A stretch of DNA of 35,804 nucleotides from an uncultured Helcococcus sp. (GCF_946998255.1 NZ_CAMPYN010000005.1:1-35804); one strand, 5' to 3'; positions 22,710-31,185 are shown, counted from the stretch's first letter. Notes: generated by a model not told the origin, from the sequence alone. Translations and numbers: made by a program.

Positions 22710-24308
22710 ATGTTTCCAGAAAATAAGATAAATAATTGGTATAAATCTTTACCCTACAACAATAAATTAGCATTTTTTTCTACTATTGTAATAGGTTTTA
22801 TCTGCCACGGTTTTATGATGGCCAATAAATGGCTAAATCTTGACGACATAGTTCAACTTGTAGACACGATGAATAGGACCACTTCCGGCAGGTGGTTTTT
22901 AATGTTCCCATCCGCTATAGGAAGTGAATTTTCCCTACCTTGGCTAAATGGATTTTTAACCATATTTTACTCAGCTGTTATGGCATCTGTTATAGTATCA
23001 ATGTTTGATATTAAATCAAAAATCAATTCCATTTTAATTGGAGGTATCCTGGTAACCTTCCCTACAATAGGTTCACTAATGCCTTTTATGAATACACAAG
23101 ATTCATATCAATTTGGGGCTATGCTTACTGGTATTGGAGCCTATTTATTAGTAAAAAAAGACAAGGGTTATTTATATTCAATGGTCTTATTTACCCTATC
23201 ATTGGCTATTTACCAATCATACTTGGGCTATGCAGCTGGTCTCATCTTAGTCTACTTTTTAATAGACTTATTTAAAAAAGAAAAAACTACTAAAGAAATC
23301 TTTAATAACTTTTTGAAAATGATGATTTCTTTTACTGGAGCTATACTAATATATTTAATAGTTTCAAGGGGAATATTTGGAAAATATTTGGTTGACTACA
23401 AGGGGCTTGATACCATGGGGTCTATACCTCTTAAAGAACTTCCAACAGCAGTATTTTCAACTTACAAGTACATGTTTTTATTTTTTACCGGCCAGGAGTT
23501 TAACTATCATTGGTCCTTTATGCCTTATGTATTTGTAATTTCCTTTATTTTACTTATATATTTAATTATTTATTTAGGAAAGAAATCCAAATTAGACAAA
23601 GATAGAATGTTGTTTGCAGCTTTTATATTGATCATTCTTCCACCAGCTATAAATGTAATATATATCATGTCATGGCAGGCTGGAGTAATGTTGAGGATGG
23701 CCTATGCCTATACTATATGCTTTATCATACCTTTAATTTTAATAGAATATATTTATAAGATTAGCGATAGGGAAAATCAGGAAATTTCAACAATTCCTGC
23801 AAATGAAGTACATGAAAATACGGCAAATAAAAAAGTAAAACTCCTACATATAAGCGTTTGGTTTTTAGTTATCGTAAGCTTCTTGTCTGTCTACAACAAT
23901 ATTTATGTAACAAATAAGGCCTACTTCAAGGTTTGGAATACTAACAAGTCTTCTCATGCTTATGCCAACAGGATTTCAATGAGGATAGAAATGGTTGATG
24001 GATATACTACAGATACAAAGGTAGTTATGCTTGGGAATCCAGACTCTAGGACTGACTTTACCCAACTCATTGATACAAGAGATACTGAACCATTCATCAT
24101 AGCTAATCACTTGACTAGACTTTATTCATTTAAATACTATCCTGAAAGATTTTTAGGACTGGATAATCCTATTAGTGATGTTGATGAAATAACTGAAAAT
24201 CTAGAACCTTTAAGATCAACAATAGAAAATATGCCTTTATATCCCGCCAAGGATTCTATACAAATGATTGATGGAACTATATATATTAAATTTAAGAATA
24301 TAGAATAA
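22710..24308 (+). CDS. GtrII-like membrane glycosyltransferase
   Basis: A 532-aa protein with about ten or eleven membrane segments followed by a roughly 150-residue soluble C-terminal part. The N-terminal region W-L-N-L-D-D-I followed by S-G-R-W-F, and the overall plan, resemble the glucosyltransferase GtrII family, which moves sugars from lipid carriers onto surface polymers. The L-D-D acidic pair in the first external loop is the likely catalytic site in such GT-C enzymes. I chose ATG 22710 behind GAAGGAG; a TTG 30 nt earlier lacks a suitable site. It stands alone with a -10 box TATAAT (22669-22674) but a weak -35. Acceptor and donor are unknown. Confidence 0.75.
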   Translation: MFPENKINNWYKSLPYNNKLAFFSTIVIGFICHGFMMANKWLNLDDIVQLVDTMNRTTSGRWFLMFPSAIGSEFSLPWLNGFLTIFYSAVMASVIVSMFDIKSKINSILIGGILVTFPTIGSLMPFMNTQDSYQFGAMLTGIGAYLLVKKDKGYLYSMVLFTLSLAIYQSYLGYAAGLILVYFLIDLFKKEKTTKEIFNNFLKMMISFTGAILIYLIVSRGIFGKYLVDYKGLDTMGSIPLKELPTAVFSTYKYMFLFFTGQEFNYHWSFMPYVFVISFILLIYLIIYLGKKSKLDKDRMLFAAFILIILPPAINVIYIMSWQAGVMLRMAYAYTICFIIPLILIEYIYKISDRENQEISTIPANEVHENTANKKVKLLHISVWFLVIVSFLSVYNNIYVTNKAYFKVWNTNKSSHAYANRISMRIEMVDGYTTDTKVVMLGNPDSRTDFTQLIDTRDTEPFIIANHLTRLYSFKYYPERFLGLDNPISDVDEITENLEPLRSTIENMPLYPAKDSIQMIDGTIYIKFKNIE

Positions 24309-24314
24309 TAAAAA

Positions 24315-24365
24315 AACTAGTTTTCAACTTTGAGTTTTCTCAAAATTGAAAGCTAGTTTTTTACT
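24315..24365 (+). terminator. Terminator of the GtrII-like gene
   Basis: AACTAGTTTTCAA (24315-24327) pairs with TTGAAAGCTAGTT (24346-24358), with one G-U pair in the RNA, and a T-run follows. Flanking A-runs may make it work for the opposite strand as well. Confidence 0.83.
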
Positions 24366-24401
24366 TAATATAGATATTATTTTTTTTCTAATGTAGATAT
24401 A

Positions 24402-24611
24402 CTATTTTTCATCTTTTACATACTCAATTATATCCCCAGGTTGACAGTCCAACTCCCTGCAGATAGCATTTAAGGTTTCTAGTCTAATAGCCTTGGCCTT
24501 GTTGTTCTTAAGTATTGAAATATTTGATATAGTTATGCCAACAGCTTCTGATAATTCAGTTACAGTCATTTTTCTTTTAGCTAGCATAACATCTAAGTTA
24601 ACTACTATCAT
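24402..24611 (-). CDS. Small XRE-family regulator (YozG-like)
   Basis: A 69-aa protein that is almost entirely a Cro/CI helix-turn-helix (V-T-E-L-S-E-A-V-G-I-T-I-S-N-I-S-I-L-K-N), ending L-N-A-I-C-R-E-L-D-C-Q-P-G-D-I-I-E-Y. This is the typical form of the short regulators paired with DUF2975 membrane proteins. Its ATG overlaps the stop of the membrane protein by four bases (ATGA). It probably binds the tandem dyads in front of the pair and may also regulate the divergent ABC exporter. Confidence 0.88.
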   Translation of the reverse strand: MIVVNLDVMLAKRKMTVTELSEAVGITISNISILKNNKAKAIRLETLNAICRELDCQPGDIIEYVKDEK

Positions 24612-25108
24612 ATTGTTAACTCCATTTCTATTTGCAAGTCAGCTGATTTTCTTACTAGCAAGGCTAGTGGGTAAACTAAAATGTGTCCCACCACAAGGAA
24701 AATTATAAAGACAAACCAAACTAATAAAAACCATATAGGGTTTCCATTCATCAAGGTCATAACTACATTAGCTATAGTAGAAAAAATAATGGTAAATATT
24801 ATCTTTTTATCTATTATTTTTAAAATATCAGCATTTTCGTAGGTAAAAATATTACCTTTATGTAAATTATTCAGCAATCTTATGACATCATATATTCCCC
24901 AAATTATCATGAAAGAAACTACATAAGAGATTATAAGCCATAAAATTATTTGCGTTTTCAGTTCACTATAAGTCCCCAACAATCTATATGCTGTATATGT
25001 ACTCACTATATAGCCTAAAGCGATAGTTGCAAATACAAATATATAAGATAGATACTTCAAATTTAATAAGCTTTTTTTTGTTTTTTTATCAAGAGCATTT
25101 TCAAACAT
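24608..25108 (-). CDS. DUF2975-like membrane protein
   Basis: A 166-aa protein with four hydrophobic segments (about 18-38, 50-72, 98-117 and 122-150). The cytoplasmic stretch L-L-N-N-L-H-K-G-N-I-F-T-Y-E-N-A lies between the second and third; this motif is characteristic of the DUF2975 family. Such proteins are regularly encoded with a tiny XRE regulator, as here, and are thought to sense membrane or environmental signals, although the function is unproven. Translation starts at ATG 25108 behind GAGGTGG and is coupled to the regulator. Confidence 0.82.
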   Translation of the reverse strand: MFENALDKKTKKSLLNLKYLSYIFVFATIALGYIVSTYTAYRLLGTYSELKTQIILWLIISYVVSFMIIWGIYDVIRLLNNLHKGNIFTYENADILKIIDKKIIFTIIFSTIANVVMTLMNGNPIWFLLVWFVFIIFLVVGHILVYPLALLVRKSADLQIEMELTI

Positions 25109-25131
25109 AATCCACCTCTTTCTATATACAT

Positions 25132-25160
25132 ATAATACATCAAATTAAATTGAAGCTCAA
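25132..25160 (-). promoter_or_regulatory. Promoter of the DUF2975-XRE pair
   Basis: TTGAGC (25155-25160 on the minus strand), 17-nt spacer, TATTAT (25132-25137), about 24 nt upstream of the start codon. The -35 box is overlapped by the first of two dyads. Confidence 0.62.
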
Positions 25161-25195
25161 TAAAAGTTTATTGAAATTCGATAAATATTTATTGT
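25157..25195. promoter_or_regulatory. Tandem operator dyads spaced 21 bp apart
   Basis: TCAATAAA-AG-TTTATTGA (25157-25174) is a perfect 8+8 dyad. TCGATAAA-TA-TTTATTGT (25178-25195) repeats it with two arm mismatches. Their centres are 21 bp apart, about two helical turns, so two dimers would sit on the same face. The first overlaps the -35 box, consistent with repression, probably by the XRE protein of this pair. Confidence 0.62.
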
Positions 25196-25290
25196 GAAAA
25201 TATAATAGTTTAAAAAAATCCATATTTAGTACATAATTAAAATATATTATTGGTACTAGTATTATGATAAATAGATTAATATATAGAAAT

Positions 25291-25314
25291 ATACAAATTG
25301 TATAAGATTTATAC
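25291..25314. promoter_or_regulatory. Two overlapping dyads before the ABC exporter
   Basis: ATACAA-A-TTGTAT (25291-25303) and GTATAA-GAT-TTATAC (25300-25314) are perfect short dyads that share four bases, about 60 nt upstream of the exporter start. A TATAAA element (25317-25322) follows. They may be operators for a regulator encoded elsewhere. In DNA this AT-rich they could also be chance. Confidence 0.35.
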
Positions 25315-25369
25315 ATTATAAACCAATAAATTAATAAAGAAATTAACCTGTAATTTATAAGGAGCTTAA

Positions 25370-27940
25370 ATGCTAGAATTAAAAAATATTTCAAAACATT
25401 ATAATGTAGCTGGTACCGATTTTACAGCACTAGATAACATAAGTCTAAAATTTAGAAAAAATGAATTCGTTTCAATACTTGGACAAAGTGGGTCTGGTAA
25501 GACAACAATGTTAAATATTATTGGTGGTTTAGATAGGTATAGCAGTGGTGATTTAATCATTAACAACACATCTACCAGTACATATAGCGATAGAGACTGG
25601 GATAGGTATAGAAACCATTCAGTAGGTTTTGTTTTCCAAAGCTATAATTTAATATCCCACCAAAGTATACTTTCAAATGTTGAGCTCGCCCTTACACTTT
25701 CTGGTGTTAATAAAAAAGAAAGACGTCAAAGAGCAAAAGAAATGCTTGAAAAAGTAGGATTAGGTGAACATATCAATAAAAAACCTACCCAATTATCAGG
25801 CGGGCAAATGCAAAGAGTTGCCATTGCTAGAGCTTTAATCAATGACCCAGACATCTTATTAGCTGATGAGCCAACTGGGGCTTTGGATAGTGAAACAAGT
25901 GAAGTGATAATGGAACTACTTAAAGAAATTGCTAATGAAAAATTAGTAATAATGGTTACCCATAATCCAGAGCTTGCAGAAAGATATTCAACTAGAATAA
26001 TCAACCTAAAAGATGGCCATATAATTGATGACACTATGCCCTATGAAGATAGCACAAAAAATGAAGCTGATCTTACAAGCAACAATAAAACATCTATGTC
26101 ATTTTTTACCGCCCTAGCACTTAGTTTTAACAACTTGTTAACTAAAAAAGCAAGAACTATTCTTACTGCTTTTGCTGGAAGTATAGGTATAATCGGTATA
26201 TCACTAATCTTGTCACTTTCTACAGGAGCTCAAGACTATATAGATAGGATACAGGCTGATACATTAACAATGTACCCAATCACTATAGAAGATAATGCTA
26301 TAGACTTGTCTTCTTTATTGGAGCTCCAAGAAAATAACAATGATGACAAAGAAGATAAGGATAAAAAGGATGACAAGCTAGTAACAACTAAAAATGTAAC
26401 TACTCAAATGCTTACTGGTATGCAGGCCTTTACTGGAACTACAGAAAACAACTTAAACAATTTTAAAAAACATATAGAAAACAATAAAGACCAACTAAAA
26501 GATTTAACTAACGCCATTGATTATGGCTATAATATAAACTTAAATTTATATAACAAAATAGATGATAAAATAACGAAACTAAACCCTTTTGAATATATAG
26601 ACAATCCTGCGGAAGATTCAGGATTCGCCACATCTTCAAGCAATCAACCTCTTAACGCATGGGAAGAACTTTTAGGCAATAAAAACCTTCTAGAAAGCCA
26701 ATACGATTTAGTTGAAGGTAAATGGCCTGAAAAGAAAGAAGAATTGGTTCTCTTTGTTGACAAAGATAATCAATTATCTGACCTATCTCTATATCAATTG
26801 GGAATATTAAATCCTAATGATCTTAAAGAAAAACAAGAAAAAATTGCCAAGGGTGAAGAAGTAAATGAAATTGATAAGGATATTTCTTATGATGAAATTC
26901 TAAAACTCACTTTTAAATATATACCTTCTGTATCATTTTATGAAAATAAAGATGGTTCTTGGATATCTAAGGAGGATGACCAAGAATTATTAGAAAAACT
27001 ATACGATGATGCTTTAGAATTAAAAATAGTAGGTATTGTAAAGGCAAGTGAAGACTCTAGTGTTGAATCTGAAAGTGGCAAAGTTGGCTATACAAAAGAA
27101 TTGACCGACTATATCATTGAAAATGTAAACAATACCGAGATAGCTAAAGAGCAATTAGATAATCAAGAAATAGATGTATTTACAAAAAAACCATTCTTAA
27201 AGGCTGGAGAAGAGATACAACCTGCTAAGTTAGAAGAACTACCTGAAAATATAAGGGCATATGTTTCTACTTTACCAGAAAAAGAACAAAAAGAAGCTTT
27301 GATTAATTTTGCAGAAGCTTCAAAAAACACTCTTGAAGATAATCTTAAAACTTTGGGGATAGTAGATAAAGCAAGTCCAAACTTCATTAATCTATATCCT
27401 AAAGACTTTGAGTCTAAAGAAAAGATAGATGATTTTATCAAAGACTATAATTCAAATATTGATGATGAAAACAACCAAATTAAATATACAGATTTTGTTG
27501 GATTAATCATGTCTTCTGTAAGTAGTATAATCAATGTAATTTCATATCTACTTATCGGATTTGTTTCAATCTCATTGATTGTATCCTCTATAATGATTGG
27601 AATCATCACTTATGTTTCAGTTCTAGAAAGAACAAAAGAAATAGGTATCCTAAAAAGTATAGGTGCAAGCAAAAAAGATATATCTAGAGTCTTTAATGCA
27701 GAAACCATTATAATTGGCTTACTATCGGGGTCTCTAGGCATATTAATTACAGGCTTATTAATATTACCAGCAAATAACATTATAAAATCCCTAACAGGAG
27801 TAAATAATTTTGCAGTACTTCCTATTAAAGCAAGCCTCCTATTAATTTTATTAAGTGTTACGCTTACCCTAATAGCAGGAATAATTCCTTCTAGAATAGC
27901 AGCAAAAAAAGATGCTGTTGAAGCATTAAGAACTGAATAA
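25370..27940 (+). CDS. MacB-like ABC exporter, ATPase fused to FtsX-type permease
   Basis: An 856-aa fusion. The N-terminal ATPase (about 1-225) has Walker A G-Q-S-G-S-G-K-T-T, signature L-S-G-G-Q-M-Q-R-V and Walker B L-L-A-D-E-P-T-G-A-L-D. One membrane helix follows (about 264-284). A large extracytoplasmic domain of about 420 residues, rich in Asp, Glu and Lys, comes next, then three C-terminal helices of the FtsX type (about 715-850) with V-L-E-R-T-K-E-I-G-I-L-K-S-I-G-A. MacB-like proteins export peptides or act mechanically on envelope proteins. No membrane-fusion partner or two-component system is adjacent. Start ATG 25370 behind AAGGAGC. It is divergent from the DUF2975-XRE pair, which may regulate it. 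Substrate unknown. Confidence 0.9.
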   Translation: MLELKNISKHYNVAGTDFTALDNISLKFRKNEFVSILGQSGSGKTTMLNIIGGLDRYSSGDLIINNTSTSTYSDRDWDRYRNHSVGFVFQSYNLISHQSILSNVELALTLSGVNKKERRQRAKEMLEKVGLGEHINKKPTQLSGGQMQRVAIARALINDPDILLADEPTGALDSETSEVIMELLKEIANEKLVIMVTHNPELAERYSTRIINLKDGHIIDDTMPYEDSTKNEADLTSNNKTSMSFFTALALSFNNLLTKKARTILTAFAGSIGIIGISLILSLSTGAQDYIDRIQADTLTMYPITIEDNAIDLSSLLELQENNNDDKEDKDKKDDKLVTTKNVTTQMLTGMQAFTGTTENNLNNFKKHIENNKDQLKDLTNAIDYGYNINLNLYNKIDDKITKLNPFEYIDNPAEDSGFATSSSNQPLNAWEELLGNKNLLESQYDLVEGKWPEKKEELVLFVDKDNQLSDLSLYQLGILNPNDLKEKQEKIAKGEEVNEIDKDISYDEILKLTFKYIPSVSFYENKDGSWISKEDDQELLEKLYDDALELKIVGIVKASEDSSVESESGKVGYTKELTDYIIENVNNTEIAKEQLDNQEIDVFTKKPFLKAGEEIQPAKLEELPENIRAYVSTLPEKEQKEALINFAEASKNTLEDNLKTLGIVDKASPNFINLYPKDFESKEKIDDFIKDYNSNIDDENNQIKYTDFVGLIMSSVSSIINVISYLLIGFVSISLIVSSIMIGIITYVSVLERTKEIGILKSIGASKKDISRVFNAETIIIGLLSGSLGILITGLLILPANNIIKSLTGVNNFAVLPIKASLLLILLSVTLTLIAGIIPSRIAAKKDAVEALRTE

Positions 27941-27945
27941 TAAGC

Positions 27946-27979
27946 AAAAAGAAGGCTAATTAGCCTTCTTTTGTTTTTA
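27946..27979. terminator. Bidirectional terminator between the exporter and pdp
   Basis: AAAAGAAGGCTA (27947-27958) pairs perfectly with TAGCCTTCTTTT (27961-27972), and T-runs flank both sides. It ends the exporter gene and the convergent deoC-cdd-pdp operon. Confidence 0.88.
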
Positions 27980-27992
27980 TATATTTTATTTT

Positions 27993-29318
27993 CTAATATT
28001 TTGTTACACCATCTTTTGTAACCCTAGCCAATACTAGAGGTTCCATTTCTGGTTTTTCATCTGACAAGCTATAAGCTTCTAATACTAGGTCTTCTGCTGA
28101 TTTTACTGCAGCTTCATCATTTGTATAAAGAATAGCTATTGTATCACCTTTTTTGATTTGATCGCCTGTCTTTTTAACAAGTTTAATACCTGCTGCAAAA
28201 TCTAGTTCATCATCTTTGGTTTCTCTTCCGGCACCAAGGATTACTGAGGCATTACCTACTTTTTCAGTATCCATTTCATAAACGTATCCATCTCTATCTA
28301 CCTTTACTTCATGGTGGATGGCTGCCTTGTCAAACTTATCAAAGTCTTCAATATATGACTTGTCTCCACCTTGGGCTTCAACAAATTCTAAAAACTTATT
28401 GTAGGCTGAACCGTCTGCTATGGCACCCTTAACCATTTCTCTGGCCTCATCTATATCTTTAGCAATCTTTGACATATAAACTAGGTTTGCTGCTAATTCT
28501 AATGAAACTTCTTCTAAGTCTTTTGGTCCATGACCCTTTAAGGTTTCAACAGCTTCTTCTACTTCTAAGATATTACCAATATTGTGACCTAGAGGTATAT
28601 CCATTTCTGTAATTAAAGCTATTGTAGATTTTCCAGCATTTTCACCTATGGATACCATTTCTGTTGCTAATTCAATAGCATCGTCTAAGGTCTTCATAAA
28701 GGCACCTGAACCTGTCTTAACATCTAATACTATAGCATCAGATCCAGCTGCAAGTTTCTTAGACATAATTGAGCATGCTATGAGTGGTATTGAATTTACA
28801 GTAGAAGTAACATCTCTTAAAGCATACAACTTTTTATCTGCTGGAGCCAAGTTACCTGTTTGCCCAATAACTGATATACCAATTTCATTTACTTGGTCTA
28901 TAAATTTTTGGGTTTCTAAGGATGTTTCCATACCAGGTATAGACTCCATCTTGTCTACTGTACCACCAGTATGACCTAGGCCCCTACCTGACATTTTTGC
29001 AACCTTTGCTCCTAAAGCAGCAACTATTGGAGTTAAGACTAAGGTTGTTTTGTCACCTACTCCACCTGTAGAATGCTTGTCTACCTTTATACCTTCAATT
29101 TTTGATAAGTCTACTACATCTCCACTATCTCTTACTAGTAAAGTAAATTGTGTAGTTTCTTTTTCTGTCATTCCATTAAAGTATATAGCCATCAATAAAG
29201 CTGATACTTGATAATCAGGAATTTCATCTTTTATATAGCCATTGACAAAAAATTCAAGTTCTTCTTTACTTAATTCAAGTCCTCTCTTTTTTTTGTCTAT
29301 AATATCTATCATTCTCAT
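27993..29318 (-). CDS. pdp: Pyrimidine-nucleoside (thymidine) phosphorylase
   Basis: A 441-aa enzyme of the nucleoside phosphorylase II family. It converts uridine, thymidine or deoxyuridine plus phosphate to base and (deoxy)ribose-1-phosphate. The family signature is visible as K-H-S-T-G-G-V-G-D-K-T-T and S-G-R-G-L-G-H-T-G-G-T-V-D-K, near residues 80-120. Length and the Gram-positive context favour the broad pyrimidine enzyme Pdp rather than a strict thymidine phosphorylase (DeoA); this choice is inference. It is the last gene of deoC-cdd-pdp, three bases after cdd, with AGAGG eight bases before the ATG. Confidence 0.95.
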   Translation of the reverse strand: MRMIDIIDKKKRGLELSKEELEFFVNGYIKDEIPDYQVSALLMAIYFNGMTEKETTQFTLLVRDSGDVVDLSKIEGIKVDKHSTGGVGDKTTLVLTPIVAALGAKVAKMSGRGLGHTGGTVDKMESIPGMETSLETQKFIDQVNEIGISVIGQTGNLAPADKKLYALRDVTSTVNSIPLIACSIMSKKLAAGSDAIVLDVKTGSGAFMKTLDDAIELATEMVSIGENAGKSTIALITEMDIPLGHNIGNILEVEEAVETLKGHGPKDLEEVSLELAANLVYMSKIAKDIDEAREMVKGAIADGSAYNKFLEFVEAQGGDKSYIEDFDKFDKAAIHHEVKVDRDGYVYEMDTEKVGNASVILGAGRETKDDELDFAAGIKLVKKTGDQIKKGDTIAILYTNDEAAVKSAEDLVLEAYSLSDEKPEMEPLVLARVTKDGVTKY

Positions 29319-29321
29319 TTT

Positions 29322-29732
29322 CTAATCCTCTAATCTATCTGGACCAAATCCCATTGGAACTAGGTCTTTTAGTTTAAATACCTTATAGTCTTCCTCATTT
29401 ATAGCAACTACTACTTCAAAAGTTTCTGGATCGCAAGTATCCATAAGAGCTTGCCTGCAAACTCCGCAAGGAGGTGTCAATTGGGTCACCTCTCCATGAA
29501 GTCCACCCACTACAACAATTCTTTTATACTTTTTGGACCCTTCAGCAATAGCGTGGTATATGGCATTTCTTTCAGCACATATACCATTAGTCAATGAAGG
29601 AAGTTCGATATTTACACCAACAAATTTATTGCCATCAACATCTGTAAGTACAGATGCTACACTGAAATCTGAATATATAGGGTTGGCATTTTTCAAATAA
29701 TCTAAGGCCAACCTAATATCTTCTTTTATCAT
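29322..29732 (-). CDS. cdd: Cytidine deaminase
   Basis: A 136-aa tetrameric-type cytidine/deoxycytidine deaminase, which produces uridine or deoxyuridine for the phosphorylase encoded next. The zinc-binding and catalytic residues are visible: Cys52 and Glu54 in C-A-E-R-N-A-I, and Cys89 and Cys92 in P-C-G-V-C-R-Q-A-L. Length matches the small Bacillus-type enzymes. It sits 12 nt after deoC and is part of the nucleoside salvage operon. Confidence 0.96.
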   Translation of the reverse strand: MIKEDIRLALDYLKNANPIYSDFSVASVLTDVDGNKFVGVNIELPSLTNGICAERNAIYHAIAEGSKKYKRIVVVGGLHGEVTQLTPPCGVCRQALMDTCDPETFEVVVAINEEDYKVFKLKDLVPMGFGPDRLED

Positions 29733-29744
29733 TTAAGACTCCTT

Positions 29745-30401
29745 TTATTTTTCAGCTTCCTTTGCTAGGTTAATAAGTCTTGATGTTCCTAATCTTGTAG
29801 CACCTAAATCAATAAATTTTTGTGCATCTTCTAAGCTTGAAATACCACCAGCAGCTTTAATTTGTACATGGTCTGCTACGTGGTCTGCAAATAGTTTAAC
29901 ATCTTCAAATGTTGCTCCACCTGAAGCAAATCCTGTTGATGTTTTAATGAATTCAGCTCCTGATTCAGAAACTAATTCACACATTTTAATCTTTTCTTCT
30001 TCTGTCAATAAAGCTGTTTCAATGATTACCTTTAAGATCTTATCTCCACATGCTTTTTTGATTTCTTTCATTTCTTCTAAAACATAGTCATAGTTTTTAT
30101 TTTTCAATTCGTTTATGTTTATAACCATGTCGATTTCATCTGCACCATTTTTAATAGCATCTTCAGTTTCAAAAACTTTTACTTCTTTTGTTGAATATCC
30201 ATTTGGGAAACCGATTACTGTACAAATTGCTACCTTATCTCCAGCATATTCTTTTGCTCTTTTTACGTATGAAGCAGGTATACATACTGAAGCAGTTTTA
30301 GCTTCTGCAGCTTCATCAATTAATCTTTTTATATCTTCCCATGTAGCTGTTTGAGCTAATTGTGTATGGTCTGCGTATGATAATATTTTTTTAATGTCCA
30401 T
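29745..30401 (-). CDS. deoC: Deoxyribose-phosphate aldolase
   Basis: A 218-aa class I aldolase that splits 2-deoxyribose-5-phosphate to acetaldehyde and glyceraldehyde-3-phosphate, feeding nucleoside sugars into glycolysis. Signatures are A-D-H-T-Q-L near the N-terminus, a central V-I-I-E-T-A-L-L-T and the Schiff-base lysine in F-I-K-T-S-T-G-F. I chose ATG 30401 (M-D-I-K-K-I-L) because AAAGGA precedes it; an upstream in-frame extension to 30467 is AT-rich, unlike any aldolase start, and runs over the promoter region. First gene of deoC-cdd-pdp. A phosphopentomutase (deoB) needed to link Pdp and DeoC is not in the window. Confidence 0.96.
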   Translation of the reverse strand: MDIKKILSYADHTQLAQTATWEDIKRLIDEAAEAKTASVCIPASYVKRAKEYAGDKVAICTVIGFPNGYSTKEVKVFETEDAIKNGADEIDMVININELKNKNYDYVLEEMKEIKKACGDKILKVIIETALLTEEEKIKMCELVSESGAEFIKTSTGFASGGATFEDVKLFADHVADHVQIKAAGGISSLEDAQKFIDLGATRLGTSRLINLAKEAEK

Positions 30402-30417
30402 TTCTTTTCCTTTCTTG

Positions 30418-30487
30418 GGGATAATATCCCAATTTAAAATTATTATCTTATATAGTAAATATACCACAATTAAGGCAACTTAAGCAA
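30418..30487 (-). promoter_or_regulatory. Promoter and palindrome upstream of deoC
   Basis: TTGCTT (30482-30487 on the minus strand), 18-nt spacer, TATATT (30458-30463). In the presumed 5' leader the palindrome GGGATA-A-TATCCC (30418-30430) lies just before the ribosome binding site. It could be a repressor site or an RNA hairpin. No match to a known DeoR operator was recognised. The 30402-30728 stretch otherwise contains only this promoter and that of the lipoprotein gene. Confidence 0.5.
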
Positions 30488-30587
30488 TATTTTTGAAAAG
30501 GTTTATCATTTGTTTTCTGTTGAATTTTCTGCTTATTTCGTATAGTTGTTTTATCATTCTAAAATATGTATATTATGCCATCTTTTA

Positions 30588-30617
30588 TTGACAAATGATA
30601 TAGAATATGATTATATA
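30588..30617 (+). promoter_or_regulatory. Promoter of the small lipoprotein gene
   Basis: A consensus TTGACA (30588-30593) with an 18-nt spacer to TATATA (30612-30617). It is followed by a leader of about 105 nt that includes a dyad, CAATAATA (30623-30630) with TATTATTG (30641-30648). The leader is long for this genome, but no recognised riboswitch fits. Confidence 0.55.
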
Positions 30618-30728
30618 TATAACAATAATATATTGATTATTATTATTGTAAGACAGAAATATAAATCTGAATAATTATTTTCTATTATACTTATAGAAAG
30701 GATAATTATTCATTTTAAGGAGGCCTAA

Positions 30729-31127
30729 ATGAGAAAGAAATTAAGCCTATTTTTAATTTTATTAGCAATTTTTCTTGTAGCTTGTACACCTCAGAAAAAT
30801 TCACTAAAAGATTTTGTTATTCATTATGAATTTAGATTAGCTGCCAAACCTCAAGAAGGCGAGGATGAGCCTTCAGACAAAAATCATTATGTAAATTTTA
30901 TCATTCAAAATAAGACCCAATCTGAAAAGAAAGATGTTTACGTCACTATGAAGGCTAAAAGAAAAGATACCGGTAAGGAAGAAGAGATATTAAACTTCAA
31001 AATTGATAAGATGAAAGCCAAGGAACAATATAAATATAATAGAAAACTTGAAGATTTTGAAATGAAAAAACTTAACAACTCAGAAGGCTTCCCAAGAAAC
31101 TTTAGGCCTATATTTGAGATTAAATAG
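30729..31127 (+). CDS. Small lipoprotein of unknown function
   Basis: A 132-aa secreted lipoprotein: a short basic start, a hydrophobic helix and lipobox L-V-A-C with lipidated Cys19. The mature part is highly charged (many K, E and D) and has alternating strands (Y-V-N-F-I-I-Q-N-K-T and V-Y-V-T-M-K-A-K), suggesting a small beta-sandwich. The N-K-T-Q-S-E-K-K-D-V-Y-V pattern resembles extracellular Ig-like domains such as FxLYD, but this is only an impression. Strong AAGGAGG ribosome binding site and its own terminator. No neighbour suggests a role; I do not recognise the family. Confidence 0.8.
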   Translation: MRKKLSLFLILLAIFLVACTPQKNSLKDFVIHYEFRLAAKPQEGEDEPSDKNHYVNFIIQNKTQSEKKDVYVTMKAKRKDTGKEEEILNFKIDKMKAKEQYKYNRKLEDFEMKKLNNSEGFPRNFRPIFEIK

Positions 31128-31143
31128 AACTGTTGGCATTTAA

Positions 31144-31184
31144 AACTAAAAGAGATGCAAATCTTGCATCCCTTTTAGTTTTTT
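31144..31184. terminator. Bidirectional terminator between the lipoprotein and ABC exporter genes
   Basis: AACTAAAAG, a mismatched base and GATGCAA pair with TTGCATC and CTTTTAGTT over a 3-nt loop, a stem of about 16 bp followed by TTTTT. It ends just before the stop of the convergent exporter gene. Confidence 0.88.
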
Positions 31185-31185
31185 A

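Noticed and set aside
25140..25394. Minus-strand open frame of 84 codons rich in Ile, Leu, Tyr and Phe
   Set aside because: It lies in a very AT-rich intergenic region, covers the operator dyads and the start of the exporter gene, lacks a ribosome binding site, and its composition is what AT-rich noncoding DNA gives.
30402..30467. N-terminal extension of deoC by 22 residues
   Set aside because: The extension overlaps the likely promoter and the palindrome, and a good ribosome binding site precedes the internal ATG, which gives the normal aldolase N-terminus.
30618..30728. Riboswitch in the long leader of the small lipoprotein gene
   Set aside because: Only one AT-rich dyad is present; no conserved riboswitch core and no terminator or sequestering stem was found.
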